Assembly (NCBI GenBank): GCA_029532415.1
Contig: JAQOTA010000064.1
Coordinates: 62,001 to 126,000, forward strand
From: Marasmius tenuissimus
Lineage: Eukaryota > Basidiomycota > Agaricomycetes > Agaricales > Marasmiaceae
Length of the DNA stretch: 64,000 nt
Direction of reading: 5' to 3'
The notes under the pieces were generated by a model that did not search any database, was not told the DNA's origin, and saw nothing but the letters and a program-made list of their open reading frames with translations. This document shows, in pieces, positions 1 to 12,698 of the stretch. The stretch's first letter is position 1, and every line of letters starts with the position of its first letter. A program made the position numbers and the translations under genes.

Positions 1-1541
1 CTGAAAGAACCTGGATCCCACACTGTGGAAGGCAATCCTTTGATTGATTGAGACCACTAGAGCTGAATAAAAGTAATTAGTATCTTTGTTTAGATATTGT
101 GATAGACTCGAAAGTCAATGAGCACACACAAAGCACACACCTAGTCTGCAAGTTCCATCCACCGCAATTTCAATCATTATCCATATCCCTCGATTCATTT
201 GAAGGTCGCAATTCGGCGGCGGTTATCGGACATGATGGACCACAACCAGTGGAACGTAACAATGGTGGTTGAGGGTCAAGAGCAACAGTGAGCTGATGAC
301 GCGTCGATTGCCGTGAGAAGTAGCCCGCCGGCGCTAACGATTCCTGCGCAAGCGCCACTCGTGCACCTGACCCTGAACATATGAGTCCGCCGGCGGAGAC
401 GACCTTTGACAACAGCGATGACACCCAACCAGCCGACTCCTGGGCATGTCTTAGTAGACCTGAATACAGCAACGAAGCATGCTAGACTTGGTGTGTATGA
501 TGATGCATCACTGTAACCCAACTGACCAATATTTCCCAAAAGGTGAGCAGTATGACCATCTATGAACATGGTCTGATATGATCCTTATTACAGTTAATCG
601 TTCTGAAGCTTTCTGACCGGCCGCTGAGCAGCCTCTATACAGATGCTGCCAGTCTGAAGCACTCTGTCCGGACGCAGCCAGCCTTGGGCGCTCTGACAAC
701 GCTCTGACCAGTATCTGATCATCTTCCGAGAAGATTGTCTCAATCTTATTCAATATTACCCGCCGCTGATAATTGTCTTATCAGAGATCCTCAGCCTACC
801 AACACCTTCCCACTCAACCTTCAGACTGGCGGTAGGTGAGCATATTGTGATCATAGTTTACCAGTCTCATTCTATCTTTACAGCGGCATATCAGTATGGG
901 TAAGTCTACTCCTCTCTCGTCATCACGGTCAGACACTGAGCAGACGGTCATGGGTTTGCTGGCGAGAGAGGCCCTGTTGTATACCGACCAGGAGGAAGCT
1001 CACTACCCCATTCGCTACTCGTTCGCTCTGGAAAATACTGATAACTTGATAGGTAACTGTCACGTTCGCACAAAACGAGAGGTTTAGACAAATGTAAAGG
1101 TTATTGTCCGGGGGTACCATACATCCACAACATTCAATCGAAGGAGAACTATCGATATCATTTTATCCATCACGGACCTATGGGTGGCAGAGGAAGTTAG
1201 GAGGCAAGTTAGGATCGGGCTGGAAGTCATTCGGGCGATAAGACTCATGATTCAGAGATTGGATGCTTTCGAGGATTTACATACTTGTAGGTGACTGTGT
1301 ATAATTTGCCCAGGTACTTGGCCATGGTCACGTACTGAATGATTAGAGCTCGAATGGTCCCTGAACAAGGTCCTCGAGCTGCAACATAATGATACACCCT
1401 CGAGTGGCGCACCTCGTTCGGGACTCATGATCAATACGAGTCTCGCAGAAAAACAACTTTGTATGGTCTCGCGGCGATCTATCAAAGCATGTTAGAACTA
1501 CTTGACCGGAGGAAAAAGCTCTGCATGATATTGAGACACAT
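1..1541. other. no confident gene
   Basis: Only short overlapping open frames without family resemblance are present. A minus-strand fragment ending near 1343 carries the string LEDLVQGP, also found in a fragment near 16030. I see no complete gene here. Confidence 0.5.
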
Positions 1542-1634
1542 TGCATTAAGAGGGAATCGAACCCCCGGCGGGTCGAAAGGAGAAATCAGACCTTTTCATG
1601 GCAACGACCCAGGTTACCACTACCCCATTAATGC
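1542..1634 (-). tRNA. tRNA-Gly (GCC), intron-containing
   Basis: Read on the minus strand the acceptor arms GCATTAA and TTAATGC pair fully and are followed by discriminator A. The D arm, with loop AGTGGTA, is closed by a 4-bp stem. The T arm is GGGGG-TTCGATT-CCCTC with one G-U pair. The anticodon stem GGTCG/CGACC is perfect once an intron of about 22 nt after A37 is removed, giving loop TTGCCAT with anticodon GCC. The GCATTA start and the D-loop are typical of fungal glycine tRNAs. A covariance-model scan would confirm the intron edges. Confidence 0.82.
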
Positions 1635-2352
1635 CTTGCATCGAGTGTCGGCTGATTTAAGATTATTGTGTAGTCATGACTCAAGCACAGCTTATTTGTT
1701 CCACCTCGAGGATATATGCCTCGATTTGAAACTTATGGTTCATGGATTTTAGATGATCTTGGACCTGGACAGAGAGTGTATGAGATGGATAAGTACTCCA
1801 GGATGAGTTTGCGACGCCATAAACTCTCAAATTGAGCATGCGCCGACTCGAGGTGGATAGCAGGGAGTAAAAGGCTACGCGAAACGAAGAGATAGTGTTG
1901 TCGAGGGTTCGATACAACGGCTTTGGGCAGCAAATTGCGCTGGAATGATGAGGACACACTCTGTCATCAGGTGAGCGGAGACCTAGGTATACTCTAACAA
2001 CCTCCGGGCTAACTCCTACGCTTCTAAACACCTCCACCACCTGCGAATTTGTGGTGGGTGTAACAATATTGGCACTGTTTGTTCGGTTTATTGTCGATAC
2101 GTAATCCCAAACGATGTCTAGTTACCCTCCAATTGAAGGTAACATCTAAAAATCTGTACAAGTCTCTTCCCTCCCAATGTCCGCCCCCAGAAGCACAGTA
2201 TCGAGGGCATAATTATACCTATGGATGGGCTGGTCTTGAGTACTATCAATTAACGATCCGCTGAAGAACCCATACACACCAGATCAAGTGGCCGTCATGG
2301 CGGGAGCCGTAGTTGATTCTTATACGCTTACACTAAGGCAGGTAGAAATTGA
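1635..2352. other. no confident gene
   Basis: Short frames on both strands, none with recognisable motifs or splice continuity. Confidence 0.45.
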
Positions 2353-2601
2353 TCAAAAGTTCATGTCACATCTCGAGTTTGAAGCGCATGAAAGGCTCAC
2401 CGGTACCTCTAGGGAACATTTGTCTGCACCACCACCTGGCGGACAGTTGATAAAGTCAGCGGGATGAGATGGATATACGAGAGGAGGGTCTCGTCGAACA
2501 AGGGGCGTTGCAGAAGTGAAAATAAGGAGAGCGGAGAGAAATATCAATATCATGGTTCCAGAGAAGGTGATTGTCGCGCTGAGTATTGTGAACCTTTGCA
2601 T
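2353..2601 (-). CDS. possible small secreted cysteine-containing protein
   Basis: An 82-codon frame, or 66 codons from an internal ATG at 2553, starts with a strongly hydrophobic stretch (MILIFLSALLIFTSAT) that looks like a signal peptide. An Arg-Arg pair resembling a Kex2 site follows, then a short tail with four cysteines. No family is recognised. It could be a small secreted protein or a remnant of a longer gene, since short signal-like ORFs also occur by chance. Confidence 0.3.
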   Translation of the reverse strand: MQRFTILSATITFSGTMILIFLSALLIFTSATPLVRRDPPLVYPSHPADFINCPPGGGADKCSLEVPVSLSCASNSRCDMNF

Positions 2602-2827
2602 ATGCGAGATCTAATTGGAAGCACTGGGTGTGAAGGAACCTGAGCGTCGTGTTGGGAAAGTTGCAACCCGACTAAGTAGCTCTATTCAGCTCAAAGCCCG
2701 ACAAGATCATCAAAACCAATCTCACTCTACCCACAGCTCAAAAGCGCTGTCATCTAAGATGATTGAGGACCATTATCATTTCATCAGTCTATGTATCACA
2801 ATTGTAAGTTCCCCACTCTTCACACAT

Positions 2828-4302
2828 CTAAGAGTTGTGATAAACAGGCGGTGCAAGGTCAGCCTCCAGCCTAGCCACCCTGTCAGATATCAAATCGAAT
2901 CGAGCTTGCATTTCAAGGTCCGTCGATGACGTTAGCCCGGTGGAGGCTTCCCGTGGTTGCTGGGAGAGACGGGGATGACTATGATTGTTACCTGAACGTG
3001 CTCTAACATCATAAGAATGATGTTCTCTCTCTTGCCGAGTCCGCATCTCAGTTAGACGCCGAACCTTTTCCCACATCGTTCCAGCCGGTTGGTGCGGATT
3101 CAGAGGACGCCGATGGCTTCTAGCTGTAGCCAGTGCTCCTGATGCTAATGCTCCCACCATCCTTCGGGACTTGTCTGAGGCGGGTAATTCAAAAGGCGAG
3201 GCAGGGTGAATAGGTAATGGGGATATTTCGAACATCTGTTGTGCTCCTAAGGGGCGAGAAAGCGCAGATCAATCAGCAGCTTGAAAGTTGGTCGTGAAGA
3301 ACAGCGACTCACTATGGTTTCTCCTTCGGATGAAGAGAGTCAAAACCACAGCAGTTGCTATGGTTGCGAGAACCCCAATGACACTGCCGATGATTGTTGC
3401 TGGGGAAGTATTTGAAGCGCTTGTAGGGGGTGTCACTGTGTTGAGAGGAGTCTCAGTTACGGGAGTGCTGGAAGTGTTGCTAAGCGTATCTAATCTCATT
3501 CGAGGCACGGAATTGCATCAAACCTAGTAGCTGTAAAGTCATCCGAACTTGAGGTACCTGTACGAGTGGGTGTCTGGGCTTGCGTTAAAGGTGTAGAGCC
3601 CGGCGGGATCGTTGAAACTGATGACACCGATCCCGATGTCGTTGTTATGCCCGGGGTCGCAGTGTCCTTGGATTCTACCACCACGAAGACTGTGTGCGCA
3701 TCGACAGTCTCGGATACCGAAATCTCGGAATTGCTAGGCGTTAAAGGTTGAAGGTATGAGCCAAATCCGTGAGCTGGACTCGTGACTCCAGGAAGTGCGA
3801 TGCTCGGGCTCACCTCACGGTATACATGATGTCATGCAAGAGCTGAAATTGTCTGAAGGCCACAAGACGTGGTGAATTTCGAGAGGCAAGTAGGATCAAG
3901 TTATACCCGAGGTTACATGACCAAACGTTAGACAAAAGAGAGAATAAAGAAACGAAAGCCCTCGACTCACCCGGTCCTCGTAGGTACCAAACTATATACG
4001 CCTTCGATGTTTTCCCCGACCGTGATGAAAACAGGCTTTGCTACTGCGCCGATAGCAGACCCCAGCGCATTCAGCTCTGGTCTAAACTGCTGGAGCGCAT
4101 TGTCCGAAGGTCCACGGCGCCAGGTGAGGGTGAGTGGCTTACCAACGAATACGGTAGCCGGAAGAGCTGGTTGTACCTCGAATGTGGCAACTGGAAACGC
4201 GTGCCAGAAGACGAATATTGGGAATAGGTAGTGAGCCTTTGGGGCTCTGGTACTCCTTAAATGTGGATGAATGTTTGAGTTAAGGGGTACTGCACGATCC
4301 AC
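2828..4302 (-). CDS. single-pass membrane protein with Ser/Thr-rich ectodomain
   Basis: The model has about four exons read leftward. The first (about 4302-3973) carries a hydrophobic leader followed by FEVQPALPATVFVGKPLTLTW, a beta-sandwich-like opening I know from Agaricomycete membrane proteins; it ends at a GTGAGT donor. The next exon (to about 3558) is very rich in Ser, Thr and Pro. The third holds the membrane span (IIGSVIGVLATIATAVVLTLF) followed by basic RRR, then a GTGAGT donor near 3313. The last (about 3235-2828) is a cytoplasmic tail ending in a short coiled region and a PPVY-like end, which also fits the family. Inferred role: a cell-surface protein of unknown function. The true start and the intron before the membrane span are uncertain. 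Confidence 0.58.
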
Positions 4303-5939
4303 TCACAAAATGTACATTTCCCTGATTATCACCGAATTTCAGGGACTTGATTTGTTTACTCTAAGGAACGGAGAAGTCAATTGGTTTAAATATGATCTCG
4401 TTCGGAATCAGTTTGGGTAGCTCGGACACACTCCAGTGTTTTCTCACTGTAATGATCAGTATCAGATAGTGAGTCGATGGCGCCACTGATCTGCAACGGC
4501 GAGACTCTGGGGCTGTCTCCATCGAAAGTTGGAGAAATCCAAACCAACGTGTGTTGTGCAAATCCATCTATTCACTGGAGTCATCGCCTCCATAACGTGG
4601 AACACCTTCGTCCGTGTGCATTGCCTCTCTGATACCCCAAAACTTGAGCCTCGAGTACTAGCGAGCGCTCGTATCCTATTAGAGAGTAGAAAATAAAAGT
4701 GTGAGAATCAGTTTCGAACAGTAGCTTGATGGGCCGAAGAATCCTTTCTAAATATTCAGCCTGCCTTGAAGCTTGAGGATCGAGCTGCTCCCACGGGTTC
4801 AAAGTGAAAGCGGCTTGCGGGTCGGAAGAGAGCGTGAGGCTATACTGGAAGCTGCTCAGAAATTTAAGATTTCATATCCAAGAAGGCAATATCATTCCCG
4901 CTGTAGAGCCTTCGATCCTGTGAATAGATTCTTGGCATCGCAAAGATAACTGGCTTTTGGCCCGTTAGCGACGGGTGCGAATCTTGGCGGAAAGATTTTC
5001 ATCACTACCTCAGTAAATTACGTACTGGCAAGCGGGAGAATTACCCTGACTTCAGCCGCCACTTCGAATCTTTGAGCTCGTGGCGAGCAGATTCAAAGAG
5101 AAAGAGGCCAAACAAAGGCCTCGAGGCGCTTCGCTTGCTTAAGTAACCTTCGGAACCGAAGCCTCGGCACCTTTACACTATCTCCCTTCTCTCCCTTCTC
5201 TTCCACGACGTCCCCTCCGTTCATTGCATTATTGAATTACAGCAAGAAGCTCAATCTCACGAGCTTCTACGAAAAAATTTGGGTCTTTAACAGCAAAGCA
5301 GCGTATTCCCGCAAATATTCAACTTGCGTTTAACCGTCAGCAGTAACTTTAAGTGCTTCGGGGCCAATTTTGGTCTACAAACAAGACGGAATAGAAATTG
5401 AATGTCAATAGTCATTGAGTCGTCTGACATGTCCAGACTCCGCATCATTCAATCTCAAATTGACCATATACTCACTGAGTCTATTCTTGTTACAGTATTC
5501 AGAGTTCTTGTTCAGAATTCAGGAAGGAACGTGAGCTCAACGCTTTCTGCGAATTGCTATATGCGACTACCTACCACCTGCATGACATGCCTGATAGGCA
5601 ATAGCCTGATAACACCGGAGGCACGTGCCATGTGAACAGAATGTATCCCCAGCTGAGTGACTTGAAAGGACACAAAGAAAAAGCAGTCTTGCAGTGGTTT
5701 TTTCTGCCAAAAGCCAAAGCAAGAGTGCGATTCTTCATTCACTCAGCTAGGCACACGGTCTGTCAACACGGTGTGTGCCTCTGGTGTAAACCCTGATATA
5801 TCAAATGGTCTAAGACAGGAAGAAGCTCAATCAAGTTCAAGCAATGCAAACCAACTACCTCAACCAAACTGAGCCTCTCCAACCCATTTTCATTGAAGAT
5901 ATCACAGTACATCTTGTTGAACACCTGCGCGCCATCTCC
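4303..5939. other. no confident gene
   Basis: Short frames only. Possibly the promoter of the membrane-protein gene lies at the left end. Confidence 0.4.
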
Positions 5940-6135
5940 AATCTAACTCTCTGCTCAGGTGCCCCGGCTTCTCTACGGTGCGCGGAATATGCTCAAGACC
6001 TCGAAATTCGAATGCCGTTGCTTACTCGCAATCTTTGTCACCAGGAATCTATTGTGTCCTATATGGGGCAGGTCTTTTCATCCTTAGATGAAGGGGGACA
6101 GAATACCATGTCTAGTTTATTGCCATGACAGCCCT
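5940..6135 (+). pseudogene. fragment of 7-transmembrane family protein
   Basis: Near 6045 the frame reads GIYCVLYGAGLFILR, then is broken by TGA and TAG stops before FIAMTALYI. It closely parallels the better-preserved copy around 6780 (GIYCVLYGVGIFILERKR) and is therefore a truncated duplicate. The family is a set of uncharacterised Agaricomycete multi-span membrane proteins. Confidence 0.55.
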
Positions 6136-6719
6136 CTATATAGCATCTTGACAACAAACCGCCATCCAATACTATGCTGCTTTCTCGACCCGTAGCTCAG
6201 CGACGTGGGTCGATGTCTTTGTCATCAGATACAACCCCAACAGCACGAACCAAAAATATACCGAAATTCACCCGTCAGCATTGGTATGCTCATCCACGTT
6301 GAAACATCCGTACCCGCGAGTCGCAAAACAAGGAGCTGTTGGCCGTATACGGTGGCGTGCCGCTTTCCATTGACGAGACAGTGGCTAAGGTTATTATAGG
6401 TATTCAAAGATACTCGACTGCCAGAACATGGACGCAACGTTTTGCGGCTTTTGCGCTAATCGCTATACCTGACAAGCACCTTCTCGCAGGTTGTGACCGC
6501 CTCTTGATACGCGAAGTTTAGAATAAGAAGGAAGCCCCTTCAATCGCCATTTTCCCTTCATCAATAAACCCTTCCAATCCTTCGAATCATCATGCAGATT
6601 ACTGGGCGTGAATTGAGAACCTATGGCCCATCCTCATAGAGTCTTTGATAGACGTATTGGTGCGTCAGATTGGGCTCTACGTAATTTCTGCTCATAGATC
6701 GTTCATATAGGTACCCTGG

Positions 6720-7935
6720 TTTTTGTATGGTATGTAATATTTGTCGAGCACCTGGTGCTTCCTTACTTATACCCCGCTCAGGAATCTACTGTGTATTATA
6801 TGGGGTGGGTATCTTCATTCTCGAGCGAAAGAGAACAGAACACCATGTTTGGCATATCATCGCTATGACCTTTCTCTTCCTGCTTAGGGCGACGTCCACC
6901 TTATTCATAAGCGGTGCTATCGTCGTCCTTCGAGGATTAGACACCGTCAGCCTCAAGATCTCAGGAAACGGCTCTCTGCAGTACACCAGGTTGGTCGTTG
7001 ATCTCATGTGAGTAATCAGAAATCCGTGGATCGCATCTGAGCTGACTGTTATTTTAATAGACGGGTTTTTCTTCGTATTCTCTCTAAGTGAGTGTACGAC
7101 TGACTTTACTTAAATTCGATTCAAGAACCTTTCGATCGCATACCTGTATTGCGAACGGTATTCTAGTGAGTTGCCCGTCCTATTCTCCCACTCCCAGATA
7201 CTGACTTACAGCTACAGATATAGAGATGTTTTTTAATCTAGAACCGTGATTGGAGGGTCGTCTGTATACCGATCGTATCGTGTATAGCTTGCACCGGTAA
7301 TGATATCCTCTTTGCTCTTTTACGTCGCTGATTGCAGACACCAGCCACCGGAAAATTGGACCTCAAATAGAGACTCCCACCGCCTCGCCATTTTCGTTCC
7401 GCGCTGGGGGTCCCGTTCAGTCATAATGTAACGATTTGTATTACTATGGTGACAAGTACTTAGTTGGTCGGTTACATGTCTTATTGGTGTGTCGACTATC
7501 TCATGTTAGGTGGAGCTAATTAACCCTCCGTTAAGCATAGAAAGGCTTCTCTACAATGCGCGGAACTAGGGGTATTTTGGGAGTGAGTCGTGTACACCGG
7601 AAGTATATGCCCGTGATGGTGATCGTGTAAGCGGAGTCTCGAGGTGAACCTGTGTGAAAATCTTGACGTTGATTCTGCCCTCGTACCTTAGGGTGGAATC
7701 TAGGATCATATATCCGATTACCATGATCATCTCACTCGTGATTCTCGGGAGCAAGAGCGATGCGGTGGCTTTTGGTTTGCATCATATCGTGGTGAGTGTC
7801 TTCTCTGAGGTCCGATCTGTTGCTGAGTGTCAGTCTTTTGGCCAAAGGGTATCGCTCCAACCTTGATAATCGTGCGTGCGGGGCTAGAAAACGTGCTCCA
7901 GGACACACAGAGCTACGTGGATACCCTCGGCCTGA
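6720..7935 (+). pseudogene. decayed 7-transmembrane family protein
   Basis: Successive pieces match the order of an Agaricomycete 7TM family: GIYCVLYGVGIFILERKR with further hydrophobic spans (6770-7011), a middle block NGILI-stop-RCFLI-stop-NRDWRV (about 7150-7300), FSHNVTICITMVTST-stop (about 7410-7470), ESRIIYPITMIISLVIL (about 7690), and the signature GIAPTLIIVRAGL (about 7845-7890). Plausible introns join several pieces. At the two middle stops the family has Tyr and Trp, and both are now TAG. These stops and a third TAG make this a pseudogene rather than a mis-spliced gene. Confidence 0.6.
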
Positions 7936-8255
7936 GGTAACAGATTTCATCAAGGGGTCCTAGCAGTGCTCCAATCATGGTAGACCCGCTCCCTCGAAAA
8001 ACAGCGTGTAAAACTCGTTCATTTGATGGTGTAAGGGGGTTGAGAAGCATAGGTTAGCTTTACTATTGTCACTCTAGCATATATGGCGTACAGCGTCGTG
8101 AGGAACCTCGGTGGTGCGATGTAGCCAAGGACTTGAGTCAGCTTGACAACCAGAGCTGTCCGAATAGAACGTAGAGAAATATCACGCCCCGCCTTGTCGC
8201 AACGGATCCACTTTCAAGGATCTATCATCCGTCAATAACTCGAATTGTCATCGCA
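7936..8255. other. intergenic, nothing recognised
   Basis: No coding or RNA signal seen between the 7TM remnant and the tRNA-Asn gene. Confidence 0.5.
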
Positions 8256-8345
8256 TGCCCCATGGCTGAGTTGGTTACAGCGTCCGACTGTTATGTACTA
8301 CCTTGTAGCATCGGAAGGTCGTGAGTTCGAGCCTCACTGGGGCAG
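8256..8345 (+). tRNA. tRNA-Asn (GTT), intron-containing
   Basis: Acceptor arms TGCCCCA and TGGGGCA pair over 7 bp, with G as discriminator. The D stem is GCTG/CAGC, the anticodon stem TCCGA/TCGGA, and the T arm GTGAG-TTCGAGC-CTCAC. The anticodon loop is CTGTTA plus A, giving anticodon GTT, and is interrupted after position 37 by a 16-nt intron at 8294-8309. The anticodon and T arms match the usual eukaryotic tRNA-Asn. Confidence 0.9.
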
Positions 8346-8467
8346 TAACGGTCCATTCATTCTCTACTTTTTGCGCCCCTCCCGGTGGTTGAACGATATA
8401 TAGGAATTGAAAGTCTAGTGCTATATATAGTACCACAGCAAAACCACCGTACTACTGGCCTAATAAT

Positions 8468-10979
8468 CTAATTCCCTTCCCGAATCTTAGTATGCAACGG
8501 CATCTGCGGTCCTTTATGCCATTCTCCGACCACGAAGGGAAGCTTGAATCCAGCGGGCAATCCAACGACGTGGGTATCCTTCGGTAGTTTGAATTCGAAG
8601 GACTCGATGAGCTCTGCGGCGACGGATTGGATTTCTAGAACGCTATTGATCGATGAGTCAAGTCGGTCAACAGGCGAGTGGAGAGGAACGTACGCAAATC
8701 GCCAGCTAAATTGAACGGAGAGAGGATTTGTCAGTCAAGTGATATAATACAAGAGCTTCAATGACGTACCCGATACAAGCTCTGTGTCCTGCGCCTGAGC
8801 AAAGCAAGAGCAAAGTGAGAAGGCTTTCCCCGAGTGCTGACGAGACTCGTGACTTACTGAAGGTCATTCTATGGTGAAAGAAAACGATGTCAGCTTTCTA
8901 TCCCCAGACCAAAGAAGAACGAACAAAAGCTGCTCACAAGTTCCCATACACACCAACCGTAGTCGGCTTATGCACATCTAAAAACCTCTCCGGGTTCCAT
9001 TCCTCAGCATCGTCACCCCACACCTGTTTCAACCTAGCGGGGACGATAAGGTTAGGTTTAGTACAAAGAAGTCAGGCGGAAGAACCCACCGATTATAAGC
9101 AGCGATATCAATCATAATCCTCTGCCCTTTCGCAATCGGGATCTCGTTGATCAATGTTCCTGAAGTTCCAGTTACCGGGTAAGCCAGTGGAATAACGTCT
9201 TCGCCTTCGCTTTGTCTGAAAGCTTGGAAGACGATTGGGTGTAGGCGGAGGGATTCCTAGTAGATTTAATCAGTGAGGGGAGATATGGGAGAAGGGGATG
9301 GATATGAACCTTGATACAAGCATTGAAGAACGGCATCGAGTCTAATTCGGAAGAGCTTAGGTCGCCCTCGTTGGAGTTGCGTTCTCGGACGGATTTGATC
9401 TCTTGGAGAATACGTTCTTGGTGTTCTGGACGTTGGCTGAGTTCGTAGAAGAGCCAACTCAAGCTTTCGAGGTGGAGGAACGGTTTGTCAGAGGAACAAG
9501 AGAGGAATCAAATGAACTCACGAAGAGGCGGAAGTTTCGTGACCAGCCATAATGATAGTTCTACATCCCGGGGGCTAGAAGTCAGCTATCGCTTGTAAGT
9601 CGAAAAATCATTAGTACGTACGCCAGCTGATTCATAGCCTCGTTCGAAGACATCGAGAGAGCTTTGTCCTTTGCGTTCGTCGAACGAGCTATCAGCAGTA
9701 AAAATAAACATCGTCAGCACATCTTCATCGCCCATTCACTCTTCCCAACACTGACCCAAAACACCCAGAATGTCATTCTCCTCATACGTCTTACTTTTCA
9801 TCTTATTCTCAAACAACTTCTTCGCGACAGCGTTCGACGTCAAAAGCCATTTCGCCCATCGGACGTCTTCCCTCGTTTGAAAGAGGGGAAAGCTCATGAG
9901 GAAGGATGCTACAAAGTTGGGGACCGAGCGACGCAAGTTTCGGTAGAGCGTGAACAAGGGCGTGGGGCGTTTGGTATCGACACTTTGGGTGGTAGTGGAA
10001 AGTTAGGCGCACGAATGAGGAAAGATCAAGAAGAAATGGAGCACGCACAAAAGATCCCGAACCATAACCGCCAACTCCGAGTTCTTCTTATCGAGAGCTC
10101 CAAATTCGTAATCAAACACGCCTACACCGAATCGGTAAGACGAACTGTGAACGCTAAAAGTTAAACAAGCCACACTCACTTTCACCCAAAACATCAAGCG
10201 TCATATTCGGGAACCACTTTGTCGTATCGATCACATCCGATTCACCAGATTTGAGATGGTCTTTCCATCGTTTCGCCAACTTCAAGTTCCAAAAAATAAT
10301 CAACACCTCCCCCCAACCCCATCAACCCAAACGACAACAAAAAACCACGTACATCTCTAGCAGCCCTCACAAAGAACGGACCAAGCTGTTTTGTTTGCGT
10401 AGCCGAGAAAGCCGGAGTCATGATCTTTCTCTGTCTCTGATGTTGGGAACCTTCGACAGCGACGATACCCTCACCGAAGAGGTTCATCGTGGCTTGTGTC
10501 GTGTCGATCGCTTTGCGAAATCGGTATTGGCTGCCTTGGAAGATGTATTGGAGGGCTCGGGGGTCGCAGGTTATGAGCATGTCTTCCTATTTGTTGCGAT
10601 GGGTGAGTGGTGAGGAAGAGGGAGGAGACGGTGGGTGTAAAGGGGTACGTACATCCCAACAGGTCTTTGCACGGAAAGCGGTCCCGTGGGTTTCGAACCA
10701 TTTAAAGGTGAGTTGGCCTACGGTCATTTGGTTTTGGATTTCATTCTCGTTTCCTAATCAGTCGTCGTCGTCGACATGTTAGGGGGGATTTGTAGGGTTT
10801 TGGATTTGGGGACTACGGTTACACGTACCGAGGAAATACGATGGATTGGGAGGACCTTGAAGGAACGAAAGAGAGCGTCGTTTGGCTCGGAGAACTAGGA
10901 GTGTAAGGACTGTCGCTACACCCGCGAGTGGGAGGTAGATGAAGTGAGTTACCGGACCTAGATCGAAGGCCATGGTCAA
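8468..10979 (-). CDS. cytochrome P450 monooxygenase
   Basis: A membrane-anchored microsomal P450 in many small exons. The N-terminus has one hydrophobic span followed by a basic patch and the proline hinge GPPNPS (about 10850). Downstream lie YRFRKAI and EGSQHQRQRKIMTPAF, which is the helix-C region (about 10450-10390). The oxygen-binding I-helix motif AGHETS sits at about 9530, the K-helix ESLRLHP near 9250, and the PERF motif at about 9000 (WNPERF). The heme loop GAGHRACIG with its cysteine ligand is near 8775. The C-terminus ends in KIREGN and a TAG stop at 8468. All hallmark motifs are present, so it looks functional. Expected reaction: NADPH-dependent monooxygenation with a cytochrome P450 reductase in the ER; substrate and CYP family cannot be told. 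The ATG at 10973 is an alternative start. Confidence 0.88.
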
Positions 10980-12698
10980 GACGAAGAGGGGAGGAAGGGG
11001 GGGAATTAGAAAGACAAAATGAAAGGTACGTTTTTATACACGCATCACTGATTGACTGCCGTGAAGTCCAACGACTCAGGAGAGATGTTTCATGTGTGCA
11101 GGGTTGTAGCAATAGGCCGAGTAGGACGCGTGAGCCCCGGTAAGGGTTTTGTGATCTTGGCCCTCTAAATCTAAAGAAATAAATACACTAACAGTAAGGT
11201 GTTGATAGGCTTAAGAAGTCAAGAATTTCTCCGGTCTCGTACCGGGTTCGACAAAAATAGAAAGAGGGGGGATTCAATCCCGCTGCCATCGCTTGAAGTG
11301 TTCGAATGGTGTCTCGTAGGGATGTCGGAAGTCGGGAGTTCCTGAGGGCTCGAGTGAATACATGAAAATGGATAACTCTACCCAGAGAAAAGACGAGAAA
11401 GTGAGCTTACTACCGGGTACGTACAAGTAAAAAGGTACAAACCCATACAGAAATAAATGCAATCGTACCACAAGTTGGCGTGCCGAGGTTGGTAATACAT
11501 AGGAAGTGATAAACAAGCCTTTTCAACGTTGACTCTGAGTAAGAAAGCAATCTCTCGAGTTCAAGGGCTGTAGTCGAAGCTCTAATCCCTGGATGGAGCC
11601 AAATCTTTGGTGCTGCGCAGCGATCCCAAAGGGCGCTGAAACCGGAGATAACGATGACAGCGGCGAGTGAGCATGCTTCGCCCCCCCTTTGTGTTGGAGA
11701 AAGCCGATCATGGCCGGTTTTGATATGAGATCCTAGTCGACTCACAAGTATAAGTAATCTGAGGGCTTGGGTGAGGTCAAGTATAGAGTATTTAGGAAAA
11801 CCCAGGCGTTCACCGGCACCTATTACCTTTCATTCCTGAAACGGTACCGGTGCTCTCGGGGTAGGTAGTTCAACCGTCCATCCGGTTCCGACGATAAGTA
11901 CCAAGCCTCAGGGAAGTGGTTGATGTTGACCGTTTCATTGCCATCAGTATAGCGTACTCGAACGAACGAGATGTTGGAAGCTGGGGGTTGGGAAGCGCTG
12001 AGCGGGAAAGACAGACAGAGAGAGATCTAGAGCGCAGGAGACAAGAAGGGATGTAATTGACCGTACTAATGAGTCGGGGACTTTGGGAATATTTGAACAA
12101 GTACGGAAGACCGAATATGAGCTCTGGAGGTGCTAAGGAGAGATAATCTGGGCCCTAGGTAGACTCTGTATATAAGAAAGGAGAGATGGAGATGGAGTTA
12201 AATATGCCGTGGCCAGTGTCATATACAACACACCACCTAGTGGCACTATCTCGGTTTACCGAGGACGACGTGAGTATAGACCGAGCATTGACATCTGGAT
12301 CGATCGATGGTGGACGTTCTGGTTCAAGAAGTGTGACTGTCAGTCATGAACTCGTGACTGATCGTGATTTGTGACTGGGGCTCAAGTGGGCCGCGGTCGT
12401 GAGACCCACGCCAAAAAAAGCCCCAGATTTCCATTGATAGACGGGTCTCACAGCTCCCAATCGTAGAAACCAAAATACTTACCTTTTCTGGGCTTTCTGG
12501 GTACTGCGTGGCATATTATGTCGATCTGTCCCGCTAATTCCAAGAATACCATGCTGTCTTGGTACCTGGGAGGGAGAAGAGAGTAAATATTGACGTCATT
12601 TAGGTTTAGAGGCGTAATAAAACACCATCATACGACTTGGACTTGCCTCTCCCCCTTTCAACAGCTTTCGATCTCCCTCTCTCTTTCTCTCTAGCACG
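10980..12698. other. divergent intergenic region
   Basis: About 1.7 kb between two divergent genes (P450 leftward, hydrolase rightward). It holds short frames on the minus strand (11274-11516, 11410-11745, 11870-12100) with no recognisable motifs, and probably both promoters. A CT-rich tract ending CTCTCTAG lies just before the hydrolase ATG and could be either a leader tract or an intron end. Confidence 0.45.

Noticed and set aside
1895..1935. Another tRNA-like GGGTTCGAT element
   Set aside because: No acceptor, D or anticodon stems can be folded around it.
9664..10164. 166-codon plus-strand open frame
   Set aside because: It is antisense to P450 exons; the minus strand carries the P450 motifs and splice sites.
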